Below are positions 9,316 to 19,069 of a stretch of 48,489 nt of DNA, in pieces (within the stretch, counting starts at the first letter, position 1; the number at the start of each line of letters is the position of its first letter). The stretch spans positions 1 to 48,489 of the forward strand of contig JAJZPQ010000026.1 in assembly GCA_021811085.1 (NCBI GenBank). The letters are read 5' to 3'. This stretch comes from Pseudomonadota bacterium. Lineage in GTDB: Bacteria > Pseudomonadota > Gammaproteobacteria > Burkholderiales > SG8-39. The translations under genes were made by a program, and so were the position numbers. The notes beneath the pieces were generated by a model. That model had not been told where the DNA came from and did not search any database. It was given only the letters and a program-made list of their open reading frames with translations.

Positions 9316-10998
9316 CTACAGGTCCCCGTCGGTGATCGCGCCCACGCTCGCGGTCGAAACCAGCTTGGTGTATTTCGCCAGCAGGCCGCGCGTATAGCGC
9401 GGCTTGGGTTGCTTCCATTTCTTGCGCCGCGCGGCGAGTTCCTTGGCCGTGACGTTGAGCTGGATCAGGTGCTTTTTCGCGTCGATGGTGATCGAGTCGC
9501 CTTCCCTGATCAGCGCGATCGGCCCGCCGACAAAGGCTTCCGGCGCAACGTGGCCCACTACCATGCCCCAGGTGCCGCCGGAAAAACGGCCGTCGGTGAT
9601 CAGCCCCACCGATTCGCCCAAGCCCTGGCCGGTCAGCGCCGAGGTCGGCGCCAGCATTTCCTGCATGCCCGGGCCGCCTTTCGGTCCCTCGTAACGGATC
9701 ACGACGACGTCGCCCGGCTTGATGCGCTTGGCCATGATCGCATCCATGCATTTGGGCTCGGAGTCGAACACGCGCGCCGGCCCGGTGATGGACGGATTCT
9801 TGAGTCCGGTGATCTTGGCCACGCAGCCTTCGGGCGCGAGATTGCCTTTGAGGATCGCAAGATGGCCCTGCGCATACATGGGTTGGTCCCACTGGCGGAT
9901 CACGTCCTGGTCGCTGCGCGGCGCATCCGGGATCGCCGCGAGTTCCTCGGCCAGGGTACGGCCAGTAATGGTCAGGCATTCGCCGTGCAGCAGCCCGTGC
10001 ACGAGCAGCATCTTCAGCACTTGCGGCACGCCCCCGGCGCGGTGGAAATCGACCGCCACATAGCGGCCCGAGGGCTTGAGGTCGCACAGCACCGGGACTT
10101 TGCGCCGCACGCGCTCGAAATCGTCGATGCTCCATTTCACTCCTGCGGCCGAGGCGATCGCGAGGTAATGCAGCACGGCGTTGGTGGAGCCGCCGGTGGC
10201 CATCACCAGACTGATCGCATTCTCGATCGACTTGCGCGTGATGATCTGGCGCGGCAGGATCTGCTTGCGGATGGCGTTGACCAGCACCTCGGCCGAGGCC
10301 GAAGCGGACACCGCCTTCTCCGCGTCGGGCGACGCCATTTGCGAAGAACCGAGCAGGCTCATGCCCAGCGCCTCGAACGAGGAGGACATGGTGTTGGCGG
10401 TGAACATGCCGCCGCAGGCGCCCACCGTGGGACAGGCATTTTTCTCGATGCCGACGAAATCCTCCTTGCTCATCTTGCCCGCGGTATAGGCGCCGACCGC
10501 CTCGAACGAACTCACGATGGTGAGGTCCTGGCCCTTCCACTTGCCCGGCTTGATGGTGCCGGCGTAGACGTAGATGCCGGGCACGTTCATGCGCGCGATC
10601 GCCATCATGCCGCCGGGCATGTTCTTGTCGCAGCCGCCGCAAACCAGCACGCCGTCCATCGCCTGGCCGTTGACCGAGGTCTCGATGCAGTCGGCGATCA
10701 CTTCGCGCGAAACCAGGCTGTATTTCATCGCCTCGGTGCCCATGCCGATGCCATCGGTAACGGTGGGCACGCCGAACACTTGCGGCTTGGCCCCGGCAGC
10801 CTCGAGCGCGGCCATGGCGCGATCCACCAGCGGCTGTATGCCCGCATTGCAGGGATTCATGGTCGAATGCCCGTTGGCCACGCCGACGATGGGTTTGTCG
10901 AAATCGCCGTCGCGAAAGCCCACGGCGCGCAGCATGGCGCGGTTGGGCGAGCGGGCTACGCCCTGGGTGATGAGGCTGCTTCTGCGGTTATCCGCCAT
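9316..10998 (-). CDS. ilvD: Dihydroxy-acid dehydratase
   Basis: A 560-residue IlvD/Edd-family enzyme catalysing dehydration of 2,3-dihydroxy acids to 2-keto acids, the third step of valine and isoleucine synthesis. Cysteines fit the [2Fe-2S] type: C50 in MNPCNAG, C123 in [10 protein letters not shown], and C195 in [13 protein letters not shown]. The second family signature is visible as [23 protein letters not shown] near the C-terminus. The ATG at 10998 has AAGGAGAAAG directly upstream, so the 80 extra in-frame codons above it are not used. A 7-bp dyad (GCAAGAT/ATCTTGC, 11038-11053) lies 40 bp upstream. The gene stands alone, away from other ilv genes. Confidence 0.97.
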   Translation of the reverse strand: MADNRRSSLITQGVARSPNRAMLRAVGFRDGDFDKPIVGVANGHSTMNPCNAGIQPLVDRAMAALEAAGAKPQVFGVPTVTDGIGMGTEAMKYSLVSREVIADCIETSVNGQAMDGVLVCGGCDKNMPGGMMAIARMNVPGIYVYAGTIKPGKWKGQDLTIVSSFEAVGAYTAGKMSKEDFVGIEKNACPTVGACGGMFTANTMSSSFEALGMSLLGSSQMASPDAEKAVSASASAEVLVNAIRKQILPRQIITRKSIENAISLVMATGGSTNAVLHYLAIASAAGVKWSIDDFERVRRKVPVLCDLKPSGRYVAVDFHRAGGVPQVLKMLLVHGLLHGECLTITGRTLAEELAAIPDAPRSDQDVIRQWDQPMYAQGHLAILKGNLAPEGCVAKITGLKNPSITGPARVFDSEPKCMDAIMAKRIKPGDVVVIRYEGPKGGPGMQEMLAPTSALTGQGLGESVGLITDGRFSGGTWGMVVGHVAPEAFVGGPIALIREGDSITIDAKKHLIQLNVTAKELAARRKKWKQPKPRYTRGLLAKYTKLVSTASVGAITDGDL

Positions 10999-11037
10999 GA
11001 CTTTCTCCTTCGTTTTGCAATTTGCCGAGTGCCTGCC

Positions 11038-11053
11038 GCAAGATCCATCTTGC
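11038..11053. promoter_or_regulatory. Dyad symmetry upstream of ilvD
   Basis: GCAAGAT and ATCTTGC flank a 2-bp centre, 40 bp before the ilvD start. The short spacer favours a protein-binding dyad over an RNA hairpin. No leader peptide rich in Ile, Val or Leu was seen nearby. Its role is unproven. Confidence 0.35.
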
Positions 11054-11110
11054 AACGGGCTGATTTTGGGGAAGCACGAGGGGCGCGATTTCCACATTTT
11101 CAACCGCGCT

Positions 11111-12064
11111 CTACATTTTCGTCGAAGCTGGAGACGATAACACCGGCTCCGGCCTGAAACAACCGAGGATGGCGCCGCCCGCGACCAAGACGAAGCCAGC
11201 GGCATCATAGACGAACAGCTGCTCGCCGATGAACAGGGTGGCAAACAACGTGGAGAACACCGGCATCAGGTGGATCAGGATGCCGGCGCGCACCGCGCCT
11301 ACGCGCTCCACGCCATAGCTGAACAGTGCGGTAGACACCAGAGTCGCAATTGCGCCGATATACAGCAGCCCGAGCAGTTCGCGCGTGCCCAAATGCACGC
11401 CCCCGGTCTGCACCCATTGAAGCGCGGCGAATGGAAGCGTCAGCGACTCGCCCATCAGCGCCATGACGAACACGAAGGCGAACAAGGACAGGGATTGCGG
11501 CCGGTCCTGCAGGCCCAGAGTGTAAATCGCCCACACCAGCATCGCGCCCAGCATCAGCAGGTCGCCGGCGTTGAATTGCAGATGCAGCAGCGCACCCAAG
11601 TCGCCATGGGCCAGAATCAGGACCACGCCCGTGAGCGAAACGGTGAGTCCGACGCCCTCCAGCCGGCGCGGCCGCCGCGCGTACCAGCCCCAAGAGATCA
11701 AAATGATGAGTACCGGGATGGTCGAATTGAGCAGGCCCAGATGAATGGCCGTGCTCGCGGCAAGCCCGGTATACACCATGGCGCTCTGCGGCGCACCCCC
11801 GACCAGCGTCAAAAACAGCAAGCGCTTCCAGTCGCGCCGTATTGCTTGCAGGATCTCGCGCCGTTCCGGCCACACCAGCGGCAACAGCGCGGCGAACGCC
11901 ACACCCCAGCGCGCCGCCGCCATGACCAGCGGCGGAATCGTATCCATGAGCGCGCGCGACGCGACGCCGCTGCTGCCCCACAGAGCCGTGGTGCAGATCA
12001 GCGCCGCGTAGGCGAGGGCGCGCGAGGAATGCAGGGAGCGCGGACTATTCGGGACAGGGGACAT
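11111..12064 (-). CDS. EamA-family (DMT) metabolite exporter
   Basis: A 317-residue protein with about ten hydrophobic helices in two EamA repeats. The first opens with [23 protein letters not shown] and the second with [22 protein letters not shown]. Such drug/metabolite transporters export amino acids, amides or other small solutes. I chose the ATG at 12064 (MSPVPNSP), since the upstream in-frame residues are polar and run back through the regulatory region. It is divergent from a LysR gene, with a canonical LysR box between them, so it is probably the target of that regulator. Confidence 0.87.
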   Translation of the reverse strand: MSPVPNSPRSLHSSRALAYAALICTTALWGSSGVASRALMDTIPPLVMAAARWGVAFAALLPLVWPERREILQAIRRDWKRLLFLTLVGGAPQSAMVYTGLAASTAIHLGLLNSTIPVLIILISWGWYARRPRRLEGVGLTVSLTGVVLILAHGDLGALLHLQFNAGDLLMLGAMLVWAIYTLGLQDRPQSLSLFAFVFVMALMGESLTLPFAALQWVQTGGVHLGTRELLGLLYIGAIATLVSTALFSYGVERVGAVRAGILIHLMPVFSTLFATLFIGEQLFVYDAAGFVLVAGGAILGCFRPEPVLSSPASTKM

Positions 12065-12127
12065 GGCGGGCAGGTCAGACTTTACTGTAGGACAGATTTG
12101 TTTTCCAATACAATAGTCAGCCTTGAT

Positions 12128-12146
12128 TAATACTCGTTTGGTATTA
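12128..12146. promoter_or_regulatory. LysR-type regulator recognition box (ATAC-N7-GTAT)
   Basis: TAATAC and GTATTA form a perfect dyad with 7 bp between, containing the LysR-family consensus ATAC-N7-GTAT. It lies in the 84-bp gap between the EamA exporter and the LysR gene and ends 2 bp before the regulator's GTG start. It should serve autoregulation and control of the exporter. Confidence 0.7.
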
Positions 12147-12148
12147 TT

Positions 12149-13057
12149 GTGATTGATCTGCGCAGGCTCCGTCATTTTGTCAGTGTCGCCGAGCACCTGC
12201 ATTTCGGTCGCGCGGCCAGTGCGCTGTCGCTATCGCAACCGCCGCTGTCGCGCTCCATCCGTGCGCTGGAGGAAGAGCTCGGCGCGCCACTGTTCGCGCG
12301 CACCAAGAGGCGCGTTACCCTCACCGCGGCCGGCGCGACGCTGCTGCCGGAAGCACGCCAAGTCCTGCGCCAAGTCGACGCATTGCAGCGTGGGGCGGGA
12401 CGGCTCGCCGCCGGCGAGATCGGCACGCTCGGGCTCGGCTTCATCACCTCGGCCGCCTACAACGTGCTGCCGCAACTCCTGCCCGAGTTCCACCGCCGTT
12501 ATCCCGGTGTGCGCCTGGCGCTGCAGGAAGCGACTTCGGATGCGCAATTGCGCGCGCTCAAGGCCGGTGAAATCGACCTCGGTCTGGTCGTCCCGCCGAT
12601 TGACGACCACGAATTGGGTTATCTGCCCGTGCACCGCGATCAACTAATCGCGGCGCTTCCCGCCGCGGGCTACCGCCGCGCGCCGCCGCGCATTGCACTG
12701 AAATCGCTGGCCGACGCGCCTTTTATCCTGTTCCCGCGCCCGATGGGCATTGGTCTGTACGACGCTACGGTGAGTTATTGCCGACGCGCCGGCTTTTCGC
12801 CGCGCATCGAGCAGGAGGCGATCCAGATGCCGACCATCGTCAGCTTGGTAGCCGCCGGCATGGGTGTCGCCTTGGTGCCGGCCTCGCTGATGCACCTCAA
12901 GCGAAGCGGTGTAGTATACCGGCCGCTAGTCGAGAGAAGCCCGCTGGTGGAAACCGGCCTCGCCTGGAAGGCGGGCAACGACTCCCCCAGCCTGGCTGCT
13001 TTCTTGGCGCTCGCGCGCAAGTGCTATCGCACGCTCGCGGCGCCATCAGGCAAATGA
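12149..13057 (+). CDS. LysR-family transcriptional regulator
   Basis: A 302-residue LysR protein. The winged helix-turn-helix occupies about 1-60 (LRHFVSVAEHLHFGRAASALSLSQPPLSRSIRALEEELG), followed by a type 2 periplasmic-binding-like effector domain (GTLGLGFITSAAYNVLPQLLPEFHRRYPGV). It starts at GTG 12149 right at the family's conserved N-terminus. No Shine-Dalgarno sequence is evident, and the operator dyad sits immediately upstream, so the mRNA may be leaderless or nearly so. The likely target is the divergent EamA exporter. The effector is unknown. Confidence 0.9.
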   Translation: MIDLRRLRHFVSVAEHLHFGRAASALSLSQPPLSRSIRALEEELGAPLFARTKRRVTLTAAGATLLPEARQVLRQVDALQRGAGRLAAGEIGTLGLGFITSAAYNVLPQLLPEFHRRYPGVRLALQEATSDAQLRALKAGEIDLGLVVPPIDDHELGYLPVHRDQLIAALPAAGYRRAPPRIALKSLADAPFILFPRPMGIGLYDATVSYCRRAGFSPRIEQEAIQMPTIVSLVAAGMGVALVPASLMHLKRSGVVYRPLVERSPLVETGLAWKAGNDSPSLAAFLALARKCYRTLAAPSGK

Positions 13058-13081
13058 ACTTTCAGCCGACCCATAATACCG

Positions 13082-13861
13082 ATGCTAGTCCACCCGCAGA
13101 TTAATCCCATCGCGATTGCCATCGGCCCGCTGGCCGTGCGCTGGTACGGCCTGATGTACCTGCTCGGCTTCGGCATAGCCTTCGCGCTTGCCCGCAGCCG
13201 CATCAAGCGCGGCATGAGCGGCAAGATCACTTATGCGGTATTCGACGACCTGTTCTTTTTCAGCGTGCTGGGCGTGGTGCTGGGGGGGCGCCTGGGTTAC
13301 GTTCTGTTCTACAAACCGGCATATTATTTCTCGCACCCGCTGGATATTTTCGCCGTATGGCAAGGCGGCATGTCTTTCCACGGCGGCTTTCTAGGCGTGC
13401 TGCTCGCGATGGCCTACATCGCGCGCAAGTACCAGGTCCACTGGCTCGCGATCATGGATTTCATCGCGCCGCTGGTACCGCCCGCGCTGGCCGCAGGGCG
13501 GATCGGCAATTTCATCAACGGCGAGTTGTGGGGGCGGGTGACCGACCTGCCCTGGGGCATGGTGTTCCAAGGTGCCGGCCCGCTGCCGCGCCATCCCTCG
13601 CAGCTGTACGAATTCGCGCTCGAAGGCGTGCTCCTGTTCGTCCTGCTCTGGCTCTATTCGGACAAGGCGCGTCCCAGGGGAGCGGTATCGGCAATGTTCC
13701 TGATAGGCTACGGCGTGCTGCGCTTCACCGCGGAGTTCTTTCGCGAACCCGACGATTTCCTCGGCCTGCTCGCATTCAACCTGTCGATGGGACAGTGGCT
13801 GTCCCTGCCGATGATCCTGGCCGGCATTGTCATGCTCGCCTGGGCCCAGCGAAAGGTGTAG
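13082..13861 (+). CDS. lgt: Prolipoprotein diacylglyceryl transferase
   Basis: A 259-residue polytopic inner-membrane enzyme that moves diacylglycerol from phosphatidylglycerol onto the lipobox cysteine of prolipoproteins. The Lgt signature is clear: [13 protein letters not shown] (about 139-151), preceded by the catalytic-region [12 protein letters not shown] and followed by [14 protein letters not shown]. The length is normal. The ATG at 13082 begins a standard Lgt N-terminus ([23 protein letters not shown]), though the ribosome site is weak. It follows the LysR gene by 24 bp but is probably an independent housekeeping gene. Confidence 0.97.
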   Translation: MLVHPQINPIAIAIGPLAVRWYGLMYLLGFGIAFALARSRIKRGMSGKITYAVFDDLFFFSVLGVVLGGRLGYVLFYKPAYYFSHPLDIFAVWQGGMSFHGGFLGVLLAMAYIARKYQVHWLAIMDFIAPLVPPALAAGRIGNFINGELWGRVTDLPWGMVFQGAGPLPRHPSQLYEFALEGVLLFVLLWLYSDKARPRGAVSAMFLIGYGVLRFTAEFFREPDDFLGLLAFNLSMGQWLSLPMILAGIVMLAWAQRKV

Positions 13862-13883
13862 TCTATTTGCAAGGGGGCCCGCC

Positions 13884-14099
13884 ATGGACGATGACGATGA
13901 AGCGCTACACCTTGCGCTGAAACAGCGCATCAGCGAACTGCGGACGGAGCACGATGACCTCGACGACGCGATCGCGCGCCTCGCGGAAAATCCGCTGCCC
14001 GACCAGTTGCGCCTGCAGCGTCTGAAAAAGCGCAAGCTGCTGCTGAAAGACCAGCTTACCCATCTCGAACGCCAGCTCGATCCGGACGTGCTCGCTTAG
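13884..14099 (+). CDS. DUF465 (YdcH-like) small protein
   Basis: A 71-residue, highly charged, all-helical protein with the DUF465 pattern: LKQRISELRTEHDDLDDAIARL and then LRLQRLKKRKLLLKDQLTHLERQL. Members are short helical hairpins of unknown function. The ATG at 13884 has AAGGGGG just upstream; the frame opens further back but without signal. Its TAG overlaps the TAA of the convergent gene within TTAG (14096-14099). Confidence 0.85.
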   Translation: MDDDDEALHLALKQRISELRTEHDDLDDAIARLAENPLPDQLRLQRLKKRKLLLKDQLTHLERQLDPDVLA

Positions 14100-14485
14100 G
14101 CGCGGGTGCGCTTAGCTGAGAGCAGCCCCGGCTTGAGCCCGGTCGCGACGCTTGCGTTCTCCAGCCGCAGAAACGTGGCGTAGCCTTCGGGCGCGACGGC
14201 AAAACCGAAAGACAGCCTGCCTTTGAGGCGCACCGCCTGCGGACTGAACAGGCCCGCGCCGGGACTGAACCCGGGCAGATGGACGTAGGGCACCGGTCTG
14301 TCCGCGCAATCCGGGCAGACGCCCGCTTCGCCCGCGAGCGTGATTTGTCTTTCGTCGCTGTGCATCGCGACCAGGTAGCCGCGCAGCTCCACCTTCTCGC
14401 CCGACAAGGCCTCGGCGCGCTTGCTGAAAGTCATGCGCGGCGTGCCGATGTAATCGAACAAATCGCGAAAACCAATGTTCTGCAT
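14096..14485 (-). CDS. Conserved-looking protein of unknown function with a CPDC motif
   Basis: A 129-residue soluble protein I do not recognise with certainty. It shows a beta-rich centre (KVELRGYLVAMHSDERQITLAG), a Cys pair C-PD-C inside a loop, then PYVHLPGF. This resembles OB-like folds in small redox or metal-handling lipoprotein-type domains, but there is no signal peptide. It starts 21 bp after the stop of the TauE/SafE gene on the same strand, so it probably belongs to that operon. Confidence 0.65.
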   Translation of the reverse strand: MQNIGFRDLFDYIGTPRMTFSKRAEALSGEKVELRGYLVAMHSDERQITLAGEAGVCPDCADRPVPYVHLPGFSPGAGLFSPQAVRLKGRLSFGFAVAPEGYATFLRLENASVATGLKPGLLSAKRTRA

Positions 14486-14506
14486 GGGACTCCGTTATTA
14501 CGGGGG

Positions 14507-15248
14507 TTAACTCAGCGCCCGCGCAATCAGCGAGCCGCCGGTCACGAGCAGCAGCAGCGCGACCAGGCGCAGCAGCAGTGCATGCGAAACATGCCGGAAC
14601 AGACGCGAAGCCACGCTGACTCCGACGAACGCCACCGGCAGGACCGCGAGCGCGGCGAGCAGCACCTCGCGTTTGAGCAGCAGGCCGGTGAGAGCGAAGG
14701 CCACGACGCGCATCCCTATGCTGAACAGGGTGGTCAGCGTAAGCGTGGCGCGAAACTGCTCCTTGGCCAGGGGCCGGTGCGAAAGATAGATCGCATAGGG
14801 CGGCCCACCCGCGCCGAACAGGGTGCTTGGTAATGCCGCCGGCGAAGCCGGCGAAATAGGCCCAGCCGGTGCCGGCGACCGCGCTACCGGGCCGACGCAG
14901 CAGGCTATAGGCGGCGTAGAGCAGCACGAACACGCCCAGCGCGAGCATGGCGCCGGCGCGCGGCAGATTGACCAGCAGCGTTACGCCTAGCGTGGTTCCC
15001 ACCAGCACCAGCGGCACCATGCGCAGGATTTCGCTTTTCGCCGCGTCGCCCGGATGCTGCAGCCCCAGGCGCAGCGCATTGCCGAGGTCCATCAGCGCAA
15101 ATACCGCGAGCGCAAACGGCAAAGGCACGAAATGCGTCGCGAGCGGAATGGTTACCAGCGACGAACCGAAGCCGGTAACGCCGTAGACCAGGGAGCCGAG
15201 AAAGGCGATCGATGCGAGCGCGAGCAGCGCGGGTAGGCCTTCGAGCAT
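14507..15248 (-). pseudogene. TauE/SafE-family (TSUP) permease, single-base frameshift
   Basis: Two frames together make one normal-length (about 246 residues) TSUP permease. The first half (MLEGLPALLALASIAFLGSL to FAGFAGGIT) is in one frame. The second half (TLFGAGGPPYAIYLSHRPLAKEQFRATLT onward to GGSLIARALS) is in another. The switch lies at a TT doublet at 14827-14828 of the plus strand: removing one T restores the invariant GGITSTLFGAGGPP motif. Family members export or import sulfite or other organosulfur/carboxylate anions. It starts 5 bp after the stop of the YdiJ-like gene. The cause may be a real mutation or a consensus error; otherwise the gene looks intact. Confidence 0.85.
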
Positions 15249-15253
15249 GGTGC

Positions 15254-18200
15254 CTAACGCGCGAGCGCCCGCGCCAGCACCTGCGCCACATGCATGGCCT
15301 CGTGCGGGGCGGGCGCTGGGGACGCATGCTCGGTGCTGCGCAGGCCGTCATGAATCTGATGCCGGCAGCTGGTGCCGTCGGCGACGAGCAGCGTCTCTGC
15401 ATCCGCCTTGCGCATAGCGGGCAGCAGCGAGGCTTCGGCCATGTTCATGGAAATTTCGTAGTGCTCGGCCTCGTAGCCGAAAGCGCCGGCCATGCCGCAG
15501 CAACTGGCTTCCACGGTTTCGACTTTCAATTCGGGCACCAGGCGCAGCACCTGCTCCACCGCCGACATGGCGCCGAACGCTTTCTGGTGGCAATGGCCGT
15601 GGAGCAAGGCCTTTTTCTGCGGCAGCGCCTGCAGCTTGAGCGCCAGCCTGCCGGCCTGATGCTCCGCCGCAAGGAACTCCTCGAACAACTGCGCCTGCGC
15701 AGCGAGCGCTTCGGCTGCGGCACCGGGCAGCATGGATTTGAATTCGTCGCGCAGGGTATACAGGCAGGAAGGTTCCAGGCCGATGATAGGCAGGCCGCGC
15801 GCCACATAAGGCTGCAGCGCGGCGATGGTGCGCTGCGCCTCGGCCCTGGCCTGCTCCACCAGGCCGCTGGCGAGAAACGTGCGACCGCAGCACAGCGGGC
15901 GCGCAGTTCCGTTCTGGTCATCCGCCGCGCGCGCGAGGTGCACGCGATAGCCCGCCGCTTCGAGCACCGCCAGCGCCGCGCGCGCGTTGTCCGGTTCGAA
16001 GTAATTGTTGAACGTGTCGACGAGCAGTACGACTTCGCGCTGTTGCGTCTGACTGTCCGCCGCGATGCTGCCGCGGCCGGACAGAAACGCATCGCCGCGC
16101 CAGCGCGGCAGCGAGCGCTGCGCCGACAGTCCCAGCAGCAACTCGCCCAGTCGGGCCAGGCCGGGAACGGTGTCGCGCAGATTCGCCAGCCAGGCCAGGC
16201 GCGCGGCCCAGGGCGCGTAGCGCGGCAGCCAGGCGATCAGCCGGTCCTTGAGCGAAATACCATGACGTTTCTGGTAATGATGCAGAAACTCGATTTTCAT
16301 TCTCGCCATGTCGACGCCGGTGGGGCATTCGCGCCTGCAGCCCTTGCAGCTCACGCACAGGTCCATGGCCTCGCGCATCGCTTCCGAGGTGAAGGCGTCT
16401 GCGCCCAATTGACCGGACAGGGCAAGGCGCAGGGTATTGGCGCGGCCGCGCGTGAGGTCGCGCTCGTTGCCGGTGGCGCGATAGGACGGGCACATGGTGC
16501 CGGCATCGAACTTGCGGCAATGGCCGTTGTTGTTGCACATCTCCACCGCCGCCATAAATCCCTTGCTGGCGGCGCCGGGCGTATCCCATTCGCTCCAGTC
16601 GAGCGCAGTCGCCAGCGGCTGTCCGGCGTATCCGGGTTTGAAGCGGAACAGGCTGCGGTCGTCCTGCCTGGTTCCGCGCACGATCTTGCCCGGATTCATC
16701 AAGCCGCGCGGATCGAACAGGTCTTTGATTTCCTCCAGCGCCCGCGTCAGCCGCGCGCCGATGATGGGCTCGATCCACTCGGTGCGCACGAGGCCGTCGC
16801 CGTGTTCGCCCGAGTAGGCGGCACCCTTGTAGCTGCGTACCAGTTCGCAGGCTTCCTCGGCGATCGCGCGCATTTGCCGCGCGCCGCCTTGTTTCATGTT
16901 GAGCACCGGGCGCACGTGCAGCGTGCCGACCGAGGCGTGCGCGTACCAGGTGCCGCGCGTACCGTGCTTGGCAAACACCTGAGTCAGTTTGTCGGTGTAC
17001 TCGGCCAGGTGTTCCAGCGGCACGGCGCAGTCTTCGATGAAGGACACCGGCTTGCCCTCGCCTTTCATCGACATCATGATATTGAGGCCGGCTTTGCGCA
17101 CCTCCCACACCTGCTTTTGCAGGCCTGGGTCCGGGATTTCGACCACGCCCCCGGGGAAACCGAGTTCGGCCATCAGCTCCACCAGCTGCGCGAGTTTGGC
17201 CAGCTGTTCGCGGCGGTCGTCGCCGGCGAATTCGACCAGCAGGATCGCATCCGGGTCGCCCTTGAGGAACCGATTGACGATGGGCTTGAACGCGGCATTG
17301 CCGCGCGCGAGCTCGATCATGGTCCGGTCCACCAGTTCCACCGCCGTGGGCCCGAGCTTGACGATGTGCTGCGGTGCTTGCATCGCCTGATGGAAGCTCG
17401 GGAAGTGGCATACGCCCAGGGTCTTGTGCTGCGGCAAGGGCGCGAGATCCAGGTGGATGCGCTGCGAATAGGCGAGCGTGCCTTCCGAACCAACCAGCAG
17501 GTGCGCGAGATTGTGCGCGAGCGGCGCGTGTTCCGCGCCGGGCTGCACCATGTCGATGTTATAGCCCTGCACGCGGCGCAGCACCTTGGGCCAGCGCGCC
17601 TCGATCTCCGCCGCCTCGCGCCGCACCACGTCGTGCACGCGCTCGACCAGCTCGCGATAAGCCGCGGGCCCCGCGGCGATGGCGTCGCTCGGACCGAAAT
17701 GGAAGGCGGAGCCGTCGGCAAGCAGCGCATCGATGCCGCGCACGTTGTGCACCATGTTGCCGTAGCGTATCGAACGCGAGCCGCAGGAGTTGTTTCCGGC
17801 CATGCCGCCCAGCGTCGCCTGCGCGCTGGTGGACACGTCCACCGGGAACCACAGGCCGTGCGGCCTGAGATAAGCGTTGAGCTGATCCAGCACCAGTCCC
17901 GGCTGCACCACCGCCGTGCGCGCAGCTTTATCGAACGCGAGGACCCGGTTCAGGTACTTGGAATTGTCTATGACCAGGGCCGCGCCCACGGTCTGGCCGC
18001 ACTGCGAGGTGCCGCCGCCGCGCGGCAGGATGGGCACGCCGGACTCGGTGGCGATCTGGATCGCGATGCGCGCATCCTCTTCGCTCTGCGGCACTACCAC
18101 GCCGACCGGTTCGATCTGGTAAATCGATGCGTCGGTGGCATAGCGGCCGCGGCTGGCCGCATCGAACAGAACCTCGCCGCGGATCTCGCGCCGCAGGCGC

Positions 18201-18271
18201 GCCGCAAGCTCGCCCCCGCCCAACGGCGGGCGCGGGGTGGCGGTTGCGAGCTGCGCGGGTGCCCGATCCAT
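15254..18271 (-). CDS. YdiJ-like FAD- and Fe-S-dependent 2-hydroxyacid dehydrogenase
   Basis: A 1005-residue fusion of a GlcD-like FAD domain and a GlcF-like Fe-S domain. The FAD-binding core is at about 53-290 (PILPRGGGTSQCGQTVG; LGGMAGNNSCGSRSI), then an FAD-linked oxidase C-terminal domain. Next come cysteine clusters CNNNGHC and the ferredoxin motif CVSCKGCRRECPTGVD. Two CCG-type motifs follow (PLCCGRTF and ASCCGMAGAFGYE). This is the architecture of E. coli YdiJ and relatives, which oxidise D-2-hydroxy acids such as D-2-hydroxyglutarate or D-lactate and feed the respiratory chain. It is 30 bp behind the DsbA-family gene and just ahead of the TSUP permease. Confidence 0.9.
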   Translation of the reverse strand: MDRAPAQLATATPRPPLGGGELAARLRREIRGEVLFDAASRGRYATDASIYQIEPVGVVVPQSEEDARIAIQIATESGVPILPRGGGTSQCGQTVGAALVIDNSKYLNRVLAFDKAARTAVVQPGLVLDQLNAYLRPHGLWFPVDVSTSAQATLGGMAGNNSCGSRSIRYGNMVHNVRGIDALLADGSAFHFGPSDAIAAGPAAYRELVERVHDVVRREAAEIEARWPKVLRRVQGYNIDMVQPGAEHAPLAHNLAHLLVGSEGTLAYSQRIHLDLAPLPQHKTLGVCHFPSFHQAMQAPQHIVKLGPTAVELVDRTMIELARGNAAFKPIVNRFLKGDPDAILLVEFAGDDRREQLAKLAQLVELMAELGFPGGVVEIPDPGLQKQVWEVRKAGLNIMMSMKGEGKPVSFIEDCAVPLEHLAEYTDKLTQVFAKHGTRGTWYAHASVGTLHVRPVLNMKQGGARQMRAIAEEACELVRSYKGAAYSGEHGDGLVRTEWIEPIIGARLTRALEEIKDLFDPRGLMNPGKIVRGTRQDDRSLFRFKPGYAGQPLATALDWSEWDTPGAASKGFMAAVEMCNNNGHCRKFDAGTMCPSYRATGNERDLTRGRANTLRLALSGQLGADAFTSEAMREAMDLCVSCKGCRRECPTGVDMARMKIEFLHHYQKRHGISLKDRLIAWLPRYAPWAARLAWLANLRDTVPGLARLGELLLGLSAQRSLPRWRGDAFLSGRGSIAADSQTQQREVVLLVDTFNNYFEPDNARAALAVLEAAGYRVHLARAADDQNGTARPLCCGRTFLASGLVEQARAEAQRTIAALQPYVARGLPIIGLEPSCLYTLRDEFKSMLPGAAAEALAAQAQLFEEFLAAEHQAGRLALKLQALPQKKALLHGHCHQKAFGAMSAVEQVLRLVPELKVETVEASCCGMAGAFGYEAEHYEISMNMAEASLLPAMRKADAETLLVADGTSCRHQIHDGLRSTEHASPAPAPHEAMHVAQVLARALAR

Positions 18272-18301
18272 GGGAGTACGAAAGAGGGTGCGCCGCGCGC
18301 G

Positions 18302-18961
18302 CTAGACGGCCGCGGTTTCGGCCTGGCGCATGGCGTCCAGGAGCGCCCGCGGCCCTTGCGCGCCGGAGACGGCGAGCTTGCCGTTGAAAATGAAAAACGG
18401 CACGCCCTCGACACCGATCGCACGCGCGCGCCGGTCTTCGCTCTCCACCGCGCGCCGCGCTTGCGCATCGGCCAGGCAGTGCTCGACCTTTTTTCTGTCC
18501 AGGCCGCCAGCAGTGGCGATGGCAACCAGATTTTCCATCCGGGTCAGGTCGACGCCGTCCAGGAAATAGGCGTGCAGCAAAGCCTCTTTGACCCTGCCCT
18601 GCAAGCCGTCGGCGCGCGTATCCTCGGCGCCTGCGAGCGCGATCAGGCTATGCGCCGCGACCGTGTTGGGCTGGCGCGCGATTTTGTCGAACGCGAAGGG
18701 GATGCCGTATTCGGCGCCGGCCGCAATCACGCGCGCATAGACGTCTTTCGCGCGCGCAGCGCCGAATTTCTGCAGCACGTACTCCTGCCGGCTCATGCCT
18801 TCTGGCGGCAACTGCGGGTTGAGCTGAAACGGCCGCCAGCTGATGCGCGGCGGCTCCGCACCGGGGTGTTGCTGCGCGTACAGCGCGAGCGCCGCCTCGA
18901 TCTGGCGCTTGCCGACATAGCACCAGGGGCAGACCACGTCGGAAATGATGTCTATGTTCAA
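18302..18961 (-). CDS. DsbA-family oxidoreductase (FrnE-like)
   Basis: A 219-residue thioredoxin-fold protein of the FrnE/HCCA-isomerase group. The active site CPWC lies at about residues 11-14 (DVVCPWCYVGKRQIE), with the cis-Pro loop at GVEGVPFFIFNGK and ISGAQ-like tail (VSGAQGP). There is no signal peptide, so it is cytoplasmic, unlike DsbA itself. Cytoplasmic FrnE proteins act as disulfide isomerases in redox stress. It is the first gene of the minus-strand group leading into the YdiJ-like dehydrogenase. Confidence 0.88.
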   Translation of the reverse strand: MNIDIISDVVCPWCYVGKRQIEAALALYAQQHPGAEPPRISWRPFQLNPQLPPEGMSRQEYVLQKFGAARAKDVYARVIAAGAEYGIPFAFDKIARQPNTVAAHSLIALAGAEDTRADGLQGRVKEALLHAYFLDGVDLTRMENLVAIATAGGLDRKKVEHCLADAQARRAVESEDRRARAIGVEGVPFFIFNGKLAVSGAQGPRALLDAMRQAETAAV

Positions 18962-19069
18962 AACGACCTCCTCGCAGATGACGATCGCCGTGCCCGTGCA
19001 GTCCGCAGCGGACCTGCCCTCGCCGCTGTGCCGCGGCGCTGGGCATGGCAGCTTACCTTACTACATTAC

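Noticed and set aside
9409-11157. 582-codon plus-strand frame opposite ilvD.
   Set aside because: Antisense shadow of a complete ilvD with its three cluster cysteines.
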